This document shows positions 1-8,236 of a stretch of DNA of 13,394 nucleotides, one piece after another (the stretch's first letter is position 1; every line of letters starts with the position of its first letter). Source of the stretch: Hymenopellis radicata (lineage: Eukaryota > Basidiomycota > Agaricomycetes > Agaricales > Physalacriaceae); NCBI GenBank assembly GCA_015501595.1, contig JADNRX010001167.1:1-13394 (forward strand), in the 5' to 3' direction. Both the position numbers and the translations under genes were made by a program. The notes under the pieces were generated by a model. The model did not search any database. It was not told where the DNA came from and was given only the letters and a program-made list of their open reading frames with translations.

Positions 1-1814
1 CGAGCCCTCTTACAGGCCGGCGCGCCATTATCAAAATCTCGAGCAGCACACCTGGGACGACAGCAGAATGCACCATTTTCGCGTTCAGAGGCTCCCAGAG
101 TTCAGCAAGAGGAAAAGATAATACACCAGAGAGACAAACAAGTACAGGTCCAAACACTTTGATCCCTCCGTCGTCAAGCCAGAAGGTCTGCCGAAACTAG
201 AACCCCATGTTCTCTCCGAACGTCTCAAAAAGTTGTGCGACGAGGGCAAACTGGAGGCGGCTATATCCATGCTCAAGAACTCCCCTCACGATGCTCAAAA
301 TGCGATCGTTTGGAACACGGTCATATGGGAGTGTATGAAAGCAAAGCAGTTTCAGCAGTCCTACCAGCTGTTCACCGATGTACGTGTTCAAGTCTCTTGA
401 TTTCATTCTCTTCTGACAATACGTAGATGAAGCGCCGAGGGTTTAGCCCCACAACACGTACATATCATACTATGTTCAACGGTCTAGTGCGCATTGAGGA
501 CTGGGCGGCATACCCAAAGCAGCTGAAGAACGCAGAGTCTCTCTTCCAACACTACATGAGACATATAGAATCCGTTCACGCGCACAGTCCCAAGAGCCCC
601 GAACTCTCCAGCAGTCCGCTTGCCTTGTATCTCAAACTTCTAGGAGATGCTGGGCGGTACCAGGAGATTTTCGACGTTTACTATAATTTGGATCCCAAAG
701 GGCCCATAACGCCTGACCACATGGTTTTCACAGCCATGTTCCAAGCACTATCTCCGTTAAAGATTCCGTATGGAATGGATTCAGAAATCGACGGCTACAC
801 AGAACGCGTCCAGTGCGAAGCTGCTGTGGACGCAGATGATAAAAGTTGCCAAAAAAGACGGAATTCACTATTGATGCTCACTTGGTCGCATCCGCTATTA
901 TCGCACTTTCCAAAGGACGTAGCAGCGACCAGGAATTCGCGTTCGGCATTGTTCGCGAATACTTGGGGTTGGCCGTGGAGGCGCCAGACAAGAAGCAGCT
1001 TGCGCCTATTGATCTCTCACCTCCCGCCTTTGGTGCAGTGCTCTTGCTCTGCCAAAGCAGTGACAAGCAGGCACTTGCTTTCGACCTCTTCAAGCAGGTC
1101 AAGAAGCGACGCGATGCATCTGAAATCATCGATCACGGTCACGTCAACGAGGTGTTCAAAGCCCGACAGGCCATTGACCCAGCGCCTCAAAACGCGGAAT
1201 TCGAGGTTGGAATCCTGGACTGGATGTTAGTCACCGAGGCGGTGAAAAGCTAGCAACAAGGACCGGAAAGAAACGTTGCGTCCGCAGATGACGACGTTCC
1301 TTCTTGCTCTCAATGCATGCTGGCGTACGAAGGATTACCCGAGCGCCATCAAGGCGTTCCAGATGATGACCGGGTACCAGGGCACGACTTCAGCGACGGC
1401 GTCGAGAAAACGCCCAAGTTTGAACGATACTCGCACCTGCTTCTTCCCGTCACTTCCGAGAATGCGTCACTCCTGGTCCGCACTGCTCTAGCGTCGGAGA
1501 ACCGCGCGTTCATGCGACAGGCGCTGCGGCTCGTGCATTTCCTCGACTTGAAGCTGTTGGCATCGAACGCGCGGCGCACGGTGGGATACGATGCGCCGAC
1601 GTCGAAGAAGGCGCTGAAGCACCAGCAGTTCCATGCGGAGAAGCTGGCTTCGGCGGTGCTGGACACGCTGGATCATATTTATAGGAATAGCACGCACCGC
1701 GATCTTCCGCAGGGCCAGGATCTTGTTAGGTGGAAGACGTTGAAGATGGCTGCGACGGGTCTTCTTCGTGATTCGAACAACGGTCGATTTATACCCATCA
1801 AGGAAGCAGAGTAG
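1..1814 (+). CDS. PPR-type (pentatricopeptide repeat) protein, 5' partial, frame interrupted
   Basis: Probable mitochondrial RNA-binding helical-repeat protein. The clearest repeat crosses the first intron: VWNTVIWECMKAKQFQQSYQ, then LFTDMKRRGFSPTTRTYHTM, the usual PPR pattern. Later helices include SAKLLWTQMIKVAKK, DAHLVASAIIALSK and TTFLLALNACWRTKDYPSAI. The start lies left of the window; the first ~45 residues are basic and Gln-rich, compatible with a transit peptide. Intron 380-426 (47 bases) is clear. The frame then changes at five places: near 136-138 (one A too many), between 768 and 813 (either a 46-base intron or an indel), in the A run 851-856 (one extra), in the A run 1245-1248 (one extra), and at G run 1380-1382 (one missing). 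Protein similarity continues smoothly across each break, so the stops at 119-121, 1228-1230 and 1251-1253 are not real ends. Stop at 1812-1814. Converges on the glycosyltransferase. The PPR family is fairly sure, the subfamily unknown. Confidence 0.8.
380..426 (+). other. Intron in the PPR gene
   Basis: GTACGT donor and TAG acceptor with a TTCTGACAAT branch region just upstream. It is 47 bases long and phase 0, joining ...QLFTD to MKRRGF.... The join rebuilds a normal second PPR helix. Confidence 0.88.
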
Positions 1815-2103
1815 AATCGTAATATCATACTAATCGGACACTCATGATCAGGCATGTATGCGTTCAGTAAACCTCGGAGTATACTTGTCTGCTTGTTTAC
1901 AGATGTCACTGTTGTCGTCCATCTTGGCCCGGAAAGAGTTTGTACATCATTTGAAAAGGGCAATGACTTGAATGCGCAACGGCTCATTCCCGCAAATACT
2001 GAATACTGAACAGTGACATCGTGGGTGAGTGATGGGACGGCTCAATATCTGATTAAAAGCTTCTACTGTATGTACGAGTCTACAACCTCTGCAAGTTGTG
2101 TCG
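1815..2103. other. Convergent intergenic spacer
   Basis: This 289-base stretch lies between the stop codons of two genes that face each other, so it should hold both 3' UTRs. I see no gene or repeat in it. Confidence 0.6.
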
Positions 2104-3462
2104 TTAAAGTTTCTTTACCGCCGCTTTCGCAAGCTCCTCCACTGAATCCGCAATAATCTGAATCGGATCATATGTCTGCATCTCCTTCTCAATCTCTAGG
2201 GCGCGTGCTTTGTACTTTGGGTGCGCCAACACCTCCCTAACCGCTGTCCTAACCTGCTCCAGGGAAGGCCTGTCTGTCTTGAGATTCACTCCTACACCCG
2301 CCCATTCCGCGCGCGCAGCGACCTCCGGCTTGTCCTCCGTTGTTCCTCCGATGACAATTGGAACACCGTGTGACATGGAGTGCTGGAAGCCACCATAGCC
2401 GCCATTCGTCACGAACACGTCGACGTGTTCGAGTAAATCATCGTATGGGATATAATCTCCGACATACGCATTGTTGGGAACGACGAAATCAGAGGGTAAA
2501 GACGCGCCATGTTTGCCCAGGACGGCAACGGTCATCACGTCGTCTACATCAGCGAACGCTGTGAGAGTCGGCACGACGAGCTGCGTGTAATCAAGCTGGA
2601 CGGTGCCCTGTGCTACGGCGACAATGCGCTTCTTCTCTGGGTTCGTAATGATCGTCTTCCACCAGTCTGGCATCTGCACTTCCTTGCCGCGATAGCGATG
2701 TCCACGCGGCAGACCACCCGTGAAACGGATAGAGTCTGGTGCATCGCTTCGCGGGTACTCGAGACTTGGGACGCACATTTGCAGGAAGCGATCCACGTTC
2801 AATATCATTGTGTCGAAGACGTTGTGTTGGGTTTCCTTCGTCACGGTTGCGCCCAACGTACCCAAGATGCGGTCAAACTCATTTCTCGGCAAGGCCATAG
2901 AGACTTCGTTGCAGTGCGTGCGCATGGCGGCGTAGCTCTCGCGCTCTTCAGGTGTGGTGGCTGGTGGAAGACCAGGCCCGAAAGGCGCGAGATCTTTGCT
3001 GGAGAGCATCAGAGGGAGGATTCCAACGGCAATGGTCGCGTCAGGGCGGAGGCCACGCGCCCCGAAGGTAGTGGCAAGGGGACCTAAGAAGGAGGATTCG
3101 TTGACTAGAACGACAGGTCGGGAAGGATCTTTGTCACGGAGTGATCGTAGGATGTGCTGCATGCCCTCATGCTGGTCAGGAATGGCCTTGACGAAAGCCT
3201 CGGTGATTGCATCTGCAAACATCTCCGGTGCTGGCTTGGGCAATCTCTTGGGATGGTTGAAGTCGAGGTCATTGAGATGACCGCCAAGCGCCACAAAGGT
3301 AGCGCCCATCTCCTCAGCGCTCTCGCGATATCGGGGTCCGGTGAGGATGGTCACCTCGTAACCTCGTTGGATAAGACCATTCGCGATGGCGCGCATCGGA
3401 GCGTAATGACCCATAGCGGGCATCGACGTGAGGAGAACGAAAGGTTTGGAGATTTGGGCCAT
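2104..3462 (-). CDS. GT1 / MGT-type UDP-glycosyltransferase
   Basis: Complete 452-residue, intronless gene. It should move a sugar from a nucleotide sugar to a small lipophilic acceptor in the cytosol. The N-terminal half opens with FVLLTSMPAMGHYAPM, whose His19 matches the catalytic base of GT1 enzymes, followed by the Rossmann segment GYEVTILTGPRYRESAEEMGA (split here as GYEVTILTG at 34-42 and onward). The C-terminal donor domain has VAVAQGT (281-287), VTNGGYGGFQHSMSHGVP (351-368), the counterpart of the HCGWNS region in plant enzymes, and TTEDKPEVAARAEWAGVGV (374-392). There is no signal peptide or membrane helix. It is closer in style to bacterial macrolide/antibiotic glycosyltransferases (YjiC/MGT group) than to fungal sterol glycosyltransferases, which are much longer. 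The start ATG is preceded by a TATA-like box about 48 bases upstream. The acceptor and sugar cannot be told from sequence. Confidence 0.95.
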   Translation of the reverse strand: MAQISKPFVLLTSMPAMGHYAPMRAIANGLIQRGYEVTILTGPRYRESAEEMGATFVALGGHLNDLDFNHPKRLPKPAPEMFADAITEAFVKAIPDQHEGMQHILRSLRDKDPSRPVVLVNESSFLGPLATTFGARGLRPDATIAVGILPLMLSSKDLAPFGPGLPPATTPEERESYAAMRTHCNEVSMALPRNEFDRILGTLGATVTKETQHNVFDTMILNVDRFLQMCVPSLEYPRSDAPDSIRFTGGLPRGHRYRGKEVQMPDWWKTIITNPEKKRIVAVAQGTVQLDYTQLVVPTLTAFADVDDVMTVAVLGKHGASLPSDFVVPNNAYVGDYIPYDDLLEHVDVFVTNGGYGGFQHSMSHGVPIVIGGTTEDKPEVAARAEWAGVGVNLKTDRPSLEQVRTAVREVLAHPKYKARALEIEKEMQTYDPIQIIADSVEELAKAAVKKL

Positions 3463-3509
3463 GGTAAACTAGCAGGAGGAGAGAACGGGATTGAGTTTCA
3501 AAGAGAGAG

Positions 3510-3517
3510 TATTTATG
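3510..3517 (-). promoter_or_regulatory. TATA-like box of the glycosyltransferase gene
   Basis: Read on the minus strand this is CATAAATA, 48 bases before the ATG at 3462. That leaves room for a short 5' UTR. Confidence 0.5.
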
Positions 3518-3700
3518 GGTGCTTCCTACTCTAGTGCCTGTTGATTAGCGCCCCTCATCGAATACGTTCCGTGACAGGAAAGTACTTAGCCCCCATAGAG
3601 TTTGTGATCGTGGTGATTGAAGATGCGCGTTAAGCGGAAGAGCTTGGGAAGAGCACGGGTTTGGTGGGTTGACACGGCGGGTCGACGCGGGGGTGTGAGT

Positions 3701-3735
3701 CGTGAGCGCGTGAGCGCTTGAGCAATGCGCATTGC
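3701..3735. repeat. 8-base tandem repeat running into a 14-base palindrome
   Basis: CGTGAGCG occurs at 3701-3708 and 3709-3716, with a degenerate third copy at 3717-3723. The third copy overlaps the palindrome GCAATGCGCATTGC (3722-3735). The block lies about 80-115 bases upstream of the tRNA. No function is evident. Confidence 0.75.
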
Positions 3736-3815
3736 GCTCGCGCCAACCTATTTAGATTTTATCACTGAGAAACCACCGCATCGGCACAGAATCTGCAGTG
3801 AAATTTAACTTTCAA

Positions 3816-3896
3816 GCCGTCGTGGCGTAATGGTAGCGCGTCGCTTTCCTATGGTTAAGCAGGCGAAGGTTGTGGGTTCGATCCCCACCGTCGGTA
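3816..3896 (+). tRNA. tRNA-Arg, anticodon CCU, with 9-base intron
   Basis: Folded by hand. Acceptor arms are 3816-3822 and 3889-3895, with a G-U at the first pair and one U-U mismatch (3820/3891); the discriminator A is at 3896. The D arm is GCG-TAATGGTAG-CGC (3825-3839). The anticodon stem is 3841-3845 with 3862-3866, and the anticodon CCT is at 3848-3850. The intron is 3852-3860, placed after base 37 as in nuclear tRNA genes. The T arm is GTGGG-TTCGATC-CCCAC (3872-3888). The D-arm stretch GGCGTAATGGTA...CGCGTC closely resembles fungal tRNA-Arg(CCU). B-box and A-box-like sequences are present, and TTTT at 3908-3911 can end Pol III transcription. The acceptor mismatch is the only blemish; it could be a natural variant or a base error. 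Confidence 0.85.
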
Positions 3897-3907
3897 GTCG
3901 GGTATCA

Positions 3908-3911
3908 TTTT
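3908..3911 (+). terminator. Pol III terminator (T4) after the tRNA
   Basis: A run of four T, 12 bases after the discriminator base. Confidence 0.6.
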
Positions 3912-4013
3912 GCGCCACGTCGTTTTGAACTAGGCTGGCGCAGTAAACCTCCCGACTCAATACCATTATTACCGACCCCCTGGGAGGCCTTAGTTTCGAT
4001 ACCGTTAGTAACG

Positions 4014-4132
4014 GTTTCGATACCGGCACGTGTTTTGGACACGTGATGTGGCGCAGCGGCTTGCCGCCCCCATCCCGCCCTTGTCCCGCCAGCGCGCCGT
4101 CACGTGAAATGATCACGTGTCGGTATCGAAAC
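4014..4132. repeat. Long palindrome (hairpin) with four CACGTG words
   Basis: The left arm GTTTCGATACCGGCACGTG (4014-4032) pairs with 4114-4132, 18 of 19 bases. A second inner CACGTG pair (4040-4045 with 4101-4106) is followed by GGCGC-like bases on both sides, extending the stem. CACGTG is at 4027, 4040, 4101 and 4114. A further direct copy of GTTTCGATACCG lies at 3993-4004. The unpaired middle is C-rich (about 4056-4092). Confidence 0.8.
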
Positions 4133-4340
4133 TGTACTGATAGTAATACTTACCTCGGCCGAGGTTTCAATACCGTATCAATACCGTTACTAACCGCAGT
4201 AAACCCGAGGTGTATCAAAACCTAGGGTTTACTGCACCACCCTATTTTGAACAAGTATCTCGGCCTCGCTGTAGGGTGGCGCAATATAGGGTGGCGCAGT
4301 AAACCTACGCCCCCGGTAAGTAACGGTTAGGTCTCGGTAC

Positions 4341-4723
4341 GTCAAAGCCTGTTTACTTCACAGCACTGAACTAGTAAACATGTTTTAAATTCTCCAGGAG
4401 GATAAGGACACTACATAATACAGCTAAGTATGAAGGAACGACTGTGCAGAGTAAGAATAGTAGTACAAGTGACTTATTTAGGTTGAATATTAGTAGAATC
4501 GTAAGATAGGTTCAGGTCGAGTCGAAGGAAAAGTAGAATCTGGGACGAGTATTATAAGCACTTAAACGCCGTAAACACTGGCCCGTTGCCACTCGAGCAC
4601 AGTTGGTGTACGTTTCAAGTGAACCTTCGAGTAAGGAGAATAGTGTGATTGCACAGATTGGGGAAGTGAAAGACGAGGCTCCTCAAGAGTATGCTCAACT
4701 GTCCTTTCAACGGTAACTTCGAG
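4341..4723. other. Intergenic / 3' flank of the DUF6534 gene
   Basis: A 383-base stretch that should include the 3' UTR of the minus-strand gene ending at 4724. I found no convincing gene, repeat or RNA here. Confidence 0.5.
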
Positions 4724-6486
4724 CTAGACGGCAAGTTGATTACTCTGAACGGGCTCATCGGAACCAGGAAGACTCACGTTACGCGCGGCACGATAGCGTC
4801 GTACGGGACGCGGCGTGTAGAAGTCCTCGTTGGAAAACACAGGAAGGTCTCCCCATGCTCGTATCTTCGCACGTAGCTGGCGAAGCTCCTTGCGTGTGTT
4901 GAGAGAGGCGACAAGAGAATTCGCATAAAGCTTCCCGATGACAAAGTGGAGCCCAAGGAAGACAAGGTTGGTACGCATCGTCAACCACTGGAGCGAGAAT
5001 CAATACGAGAAGAAGGTAACGACAGGGTGGCGCACGCATATTAAAGAGGCAGTAGTTGTGACGCTGAAAGAACGAGAACGGTGAGTATAGAGTTTTGATC
5101 AGAGTTGGAAACCAACCAGGTGAGCAAGCCATTCTCAAGAGTCCAGATTGTCAACGAGTCGATGACGTGGACCATCCTGAAAGTGGTCTCAATACACGCC
5201 TGAATTACAATGCAACTGCTTTGAATTACCTCGAAGGCACATCTATTTGCCGTCTCAACCGCCGTAGGAAATAGCACATCAAGGTAGTGATAATGATGTC
5301 GCTCGCGGAAGAAAGCGACAAGCCAGTCGTGAAGACCCACTACATAAGAAAAATAATTCAGTAAATGTCTCGGATGAACAGTGGGGCTCGCACGCCGGGA
5401 TAGTGCCGTACAAACGCGGAGAAACGATGTAATCGGATCCTGCGCGGTACGTTAGCAATTGCTATGCATGACGGAGAAGAGCGCGCACATCTCTGTGGTG
5501 GAGACTATTTTCGCACATATGTCAGCACTGCCAGCATTTTAACACGGGATATGCACCTGATGCCGCCACTGTAGACCGTCATCAGTAATGGTTTTAAGGA
5601 CACCATAACGGGTACTTACGGAGACGGAGAAAGACAAGGACGAGCTATGCATGTGTCAATCGACAGGTCGCGGCAAGAGGAGCAGAAAAAATGTCATACA
5701 ACTGGTACAGTCAGAAACCAATTCTTCGCACTGACTGAAGATAACGCATATGAGAAACAGGGATACACGATCGTCGAGAACCCACAGTTGTGTATCCTTT
5801 GTACGAAGAAACTACAATATTTTGAGGAGAATGTTACATCGGGAGACCTTGCGAAACTCACCATTGCGCGAGAAATGTTTGAGCTGCCTGTTTCGTGCGC
5901 TGAGAAGGGTAGGCACGAATGCAAAGAAAGCGTACGGTGACAACTATCGACATCTGTGGCGGGATTGAGACATCGCCGACACTGTTTATACAAAACACAT
6001 ACCGCGATGGGCCTAAGTAAATGCAGGCAATGAACCCGAGGATCTTGGAGCAGCGTAGGGATCGTACCATGGAATATGATCCACTCTCGCAGTGTCGCCA
6101 AAATGAATAATGAGATAGTCGAAGAGAGAATATAAAATGAATGTTGAATGCGCTATATCAAGAAACCTTGAAAGGGACAAGGAATGAGCACTTGAACGCG
6201 GTCAGCCTTTGTACAGAAGCCATACCAAACAGATAAGACCTGTAGGTTGAAAGTGTATTAGATGACAGAGACACGAGAAGCGAATCGGGTACCATTGTCT
6301 TCTTCAGCCAAGAATCTTCCATATACAGTCGAAAGTAGACAACGATCTGGATAAACAGCACCCCGCTTAGCCTATGAAATCACATCAGCAGAAATACAGC
6401 ACAGAGCGGGCGACAACGTACATGATGGCTATACCCCCGCCGATGAGCAATGCTCCGTAGGTTCTAGCTATGTCGGGGGTGCTCAT
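4724..6486 (-). CDS. DUF6534 seven-helix membrane protein, 17 exons
   Basis: Rebuilt from exons 6486-6422, 6371-6293, 6239-6226, 6166-6068, 6012-6003, 5953-5936, 5887-5862, 5811-5786, 5734-5700, 5644-5620, 5568-5557, 5504-5489, 5439-5394, 5339-5230, 5176-5117, 5063-5036 and 4987-4724. These sum to 933 bases (310 residues plus stop) with every phase matching. Introns are 48-59 bases, all GT...AG. Start MSTPDIARTYGALLIGG. Signatures of the basidiomycete family: VWFLDIAHSTFIL, HFGDTARVDHIPW (74-86), KNWFLTVP (116-123), VSTTEMIRL, WVFTTGLSL, IDSLTIWTLENGLLT and GKLYANSLVASLN (241-253). About seven hydrophobic helices are followed by a charged C-terminal tail of ~55 residues. The function of the family is unknown; it may be receptor-like. 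Least certain joins: the 10-, 12- and 18-base exons and the donor at 5393 (an alternative is at 5411). It shares a divergent promoter region with AP-1 sigma. Confidence 0.9.
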
Positions 6487-7263
6487 CTAGTCAAGTGAGG
6501 GTATCAAACCGCGAATCAGCGTGGGCTCCTTTTAACAGCTGAACGTGAGAAATTGAAACACCGCATCTTCCAATGCCATCTGAATACGGCAAGGTCGTTC
6601 CTGCAATATGATGGCAGAACATGTTTGTGGCGCGCGTCACGCAGCTAAATGTAACCAAGGGCGGATGGAGAGAGTAACGTAAGGCAGGTGTATACAGACG
6701 GAGTTGGCGGATTCATCGATAGGTGAGCCGAAGGTGCCTCTACAAAGGGTCCCGAATGTACCCACGTCAAGTCAATGCAAGTCCTCGTTTTAGTCGGCGT
6801 CAGAGGCCACAAAGAGACAAATATTCATTTATCGCAACGCACGAAGAAGCGTCGTTTATCACGGACGCCCTTTTCCCTCACAAAAACCGCTGAGGCAATG
6901 TGGCGGAACCCTCATTAGACTATAAGTTTTTGAGCCGGGCAGAAAGCCGGGTGTCGGAGCATAGATGTTCAGTTGCCCAGTAGACATCGGTGGTAGTCGG
7001 TGGTTGGGCGTTTCAGCGTCCTTCAACACTGATACGTCACTGTAATTCGGGTCCACAAGAGCATATATCCAGTAAGAAACAGAGTTCCGGGTCGGAAAGG
7101 GCTGAATTGAAGGCGCCAGTGCGTTGTATTCGCGGTAAATCGGTCATTTCGAGGGTTTTGGTGGGGGTTATGTACTGGACGATCATGGCAAGTTGAACTG
7201 TTGAAGGAGGAAGTGACCTCGGCCCGGACCGAGTCCCGCATCGTGTCTTCGAGTCTGACCACC
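6487..7263. other. Divergent promoter region, DUF6534 / AP-1 sigma
   Basis: 777 bases between two start codons pointing outward. The short frames inside have no family signature and no splice support, so I treat it as a shared upstream region. No strong repeat was seen. Confidence 0.55.
6529..6535 (-). promoter_or_regulatory. Possible TATA-like element of the DUF6534 gene
   Basis: Minus strand TTAAAAG, about 43 bases before the ATG at 6486. Weak match. Confidence 0.3.
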
Positions 7264-8128
7264 ATGATCACTTACATTCTGCTCGTTTCCCGACAGGGTA
7301 CACGCTCCCGTCCACCATCACGCCAAATTCTGACCTTTTCGAGATAGGAAAAGTCCGATTATCGAAATGGTTCACCACCCTTCCCCCAGAACGAAAGCCA
7401 AAATTGTCAAGGATGTAACACAACTCGTGCTGGCGCGCCGAACGAAAATGTGCAATTTTCTGGAATACAAAGGTCGAGGATAGATTTCACATCCTTTTAT
7501 TGATTCGGCTAGAGCGAGCATATATCTAGATTCAAAAGTGGTCTACCGCAGATACGCGTCTCTGTTCTTCGTCTGCGGCATAGGGTCAAGCGACAACGAA
7601 CTGGTGACGCTCGAAATCATACATCGATACGTCGAGGTATTGGATAGATATTTTGGAAATGTAAGAACTCGCTCTCTCACTGTTCTGCATGCTCTAACGC
7701 GAGTATAGGTCTGCGAGTTGGACTTGTGCGTGCTGTTGATTCAATTGTTATGATTCAGCACCGATCCACATATCAATAGGATCTTCAACTTCCAGAAGGC
7801 TTATGCGGTACGCTATCTTGCAGTTGGCAAGCATAATCATCGTTGACCGATGTTCAGATACTTGATGAATTGATCATCGCCGGCGAGCTGCAAGAATCCT
7901 CTAAAAAGTCGGTCCTTCGTGTGGTATGTTCCTTGGTACTTCTACGTGCATTATTCGTTGATATGACATTCACAGGTAACGCAGTCAGACACCGTCGAAG
8001 AGCAGGAAAACTCAGAAGATGTAATGGCGAGATTGGGTTCACGCTCAGGTAAGTCCTCTCTCCCTCTTTACTCTCAGCATTGATGGAATTCACGAAGCTC
8101 CCATGGTACGCTAACACGATTAGGTTAA
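7264..8128 (+). CDS. APS1: AP-1 clathrin adaptor sigma subunit (small chain), one frame break
   Basis: Small subunit of the AP-1 complex, which sorts cargo at the trans-Golgi and endosomes. Exons: 7264-7297, 7348-7472, 7530-7660, 7709-7725, 7780-7807, 7858-7923, 7976-8048 and probably 8124-8128. Introns are 48-57 bases except the last (75). The product runs [20 protein letters not shown], then ...[20 protein letters not shown], ...[20 protein letters not shown], ...[40 protein letters not shown], ending ARLGSRSG. This is the full sigma-adaptin fold, about 159 residues, the usual length. One base is missing around 7394-7399: the frame reads ...PPERKP then loses phase, whereas the family expects [16 protein letters not shown], which is present one frame over. 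If the last intron is not spliced, the stop is at 8081-8083. Start codon context ACCACCATG is good. Confidence 0.93.
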
Positions 8129-8192
8129 TTGTGCATTGGGCAATCGTAGATAACATCCATTGCACAATTGGTTTGTGTAATATACCCAATGG
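8127..8192. repeat. Inverted repeats at the end of the AP-1 sigma gene
   Basis: AATTGTGCA (8127-8135) pairs with TGCACAATT (8161-8169), and CATTGGG (8134-8140) pairs with CCCAATG (8185-8191). The two hairpins are mutually exclusive. They start at the stop codon and occupy the 108-base gap between two convergent genes, so they may be part of a 3' UTR. Confidence 0.45.
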
Positions 8193-8236
8193 AATTATGT
8201 GGACTACAACAAAGAACAGCATGGAGAAATAAGCAG

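Larger units (their letters stand above)
3463..3815. other. Intergenic region between glycosyltransferase and tRNA
   Basis: No coding frame is supportable. It holds the glycosyltransferase promoter at its left end. At 3701-3723 there are nearly three copies of an 8-base unit, CGTGAGCG. This is followed by the perfect 14-base palindrome GCAATGCGCATTGC at 3722-3735. Confidence 0.6.
3906..4310. repeat. Cluster of nested inverted and direct repeats, possible non-autonomous DNA element(s)
   Basis: The word TGGCGCAGTAAACCT occurs at 3936-3950 and again at 4292-4306. A near copy in the opposite direction is at 4225-4244, pairing with 4287-4306. GCAGTAAACCC (4196-4206) pairs perfectly with 4225-4235. 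TAGGGTGGCGCA is doubled at 4272-4283 and 4287-4298. The outer ends show ATTTTGCGCCAC (3907-3918) against GTGGCGCAATAT (4276-4287), an imperfect terminal inverted repeat. ATACCGTTA-type words recur at 3999-4008 and 4181-4191. No transposase frame is present. The pattern suggests a MITE-like or nested non-autonomous element next to a tRNA, but I recognise no named family and no target-site duplication is certain. Confidence 0.65.

Noticed and set aside
2509..3087. 192-residue plus-strand frame
   Set aside because: Antisense shadow of the well-supported glycosyltransferase, with no family signature.
3805..4116. 103-residue minus-strand frame containing VGIEPTTFACL
   Set aside because: It is antisense to the tRNA; GIEPTTF-like peptides come from translating the complement of the T arm. 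The remainder runs through the repeat cluster.
4272..4298. TAGGG words suggesting telomere repeat
   Set aside because: Only two copies, 15 bases apart and in a longer non-telomeric unit. No TTAGGG array.
5647..5940. 97-residue plus-strand frame
   Set aside because: It overlaps exons 6-10 of the DUF6534 gene in antisense and has no recognisable domain.
6859..7056. 65-residue minus-strand frame in the divergent promoter
   Set aside because: No signature, no splice support, and it lies between two convincing gene starts.
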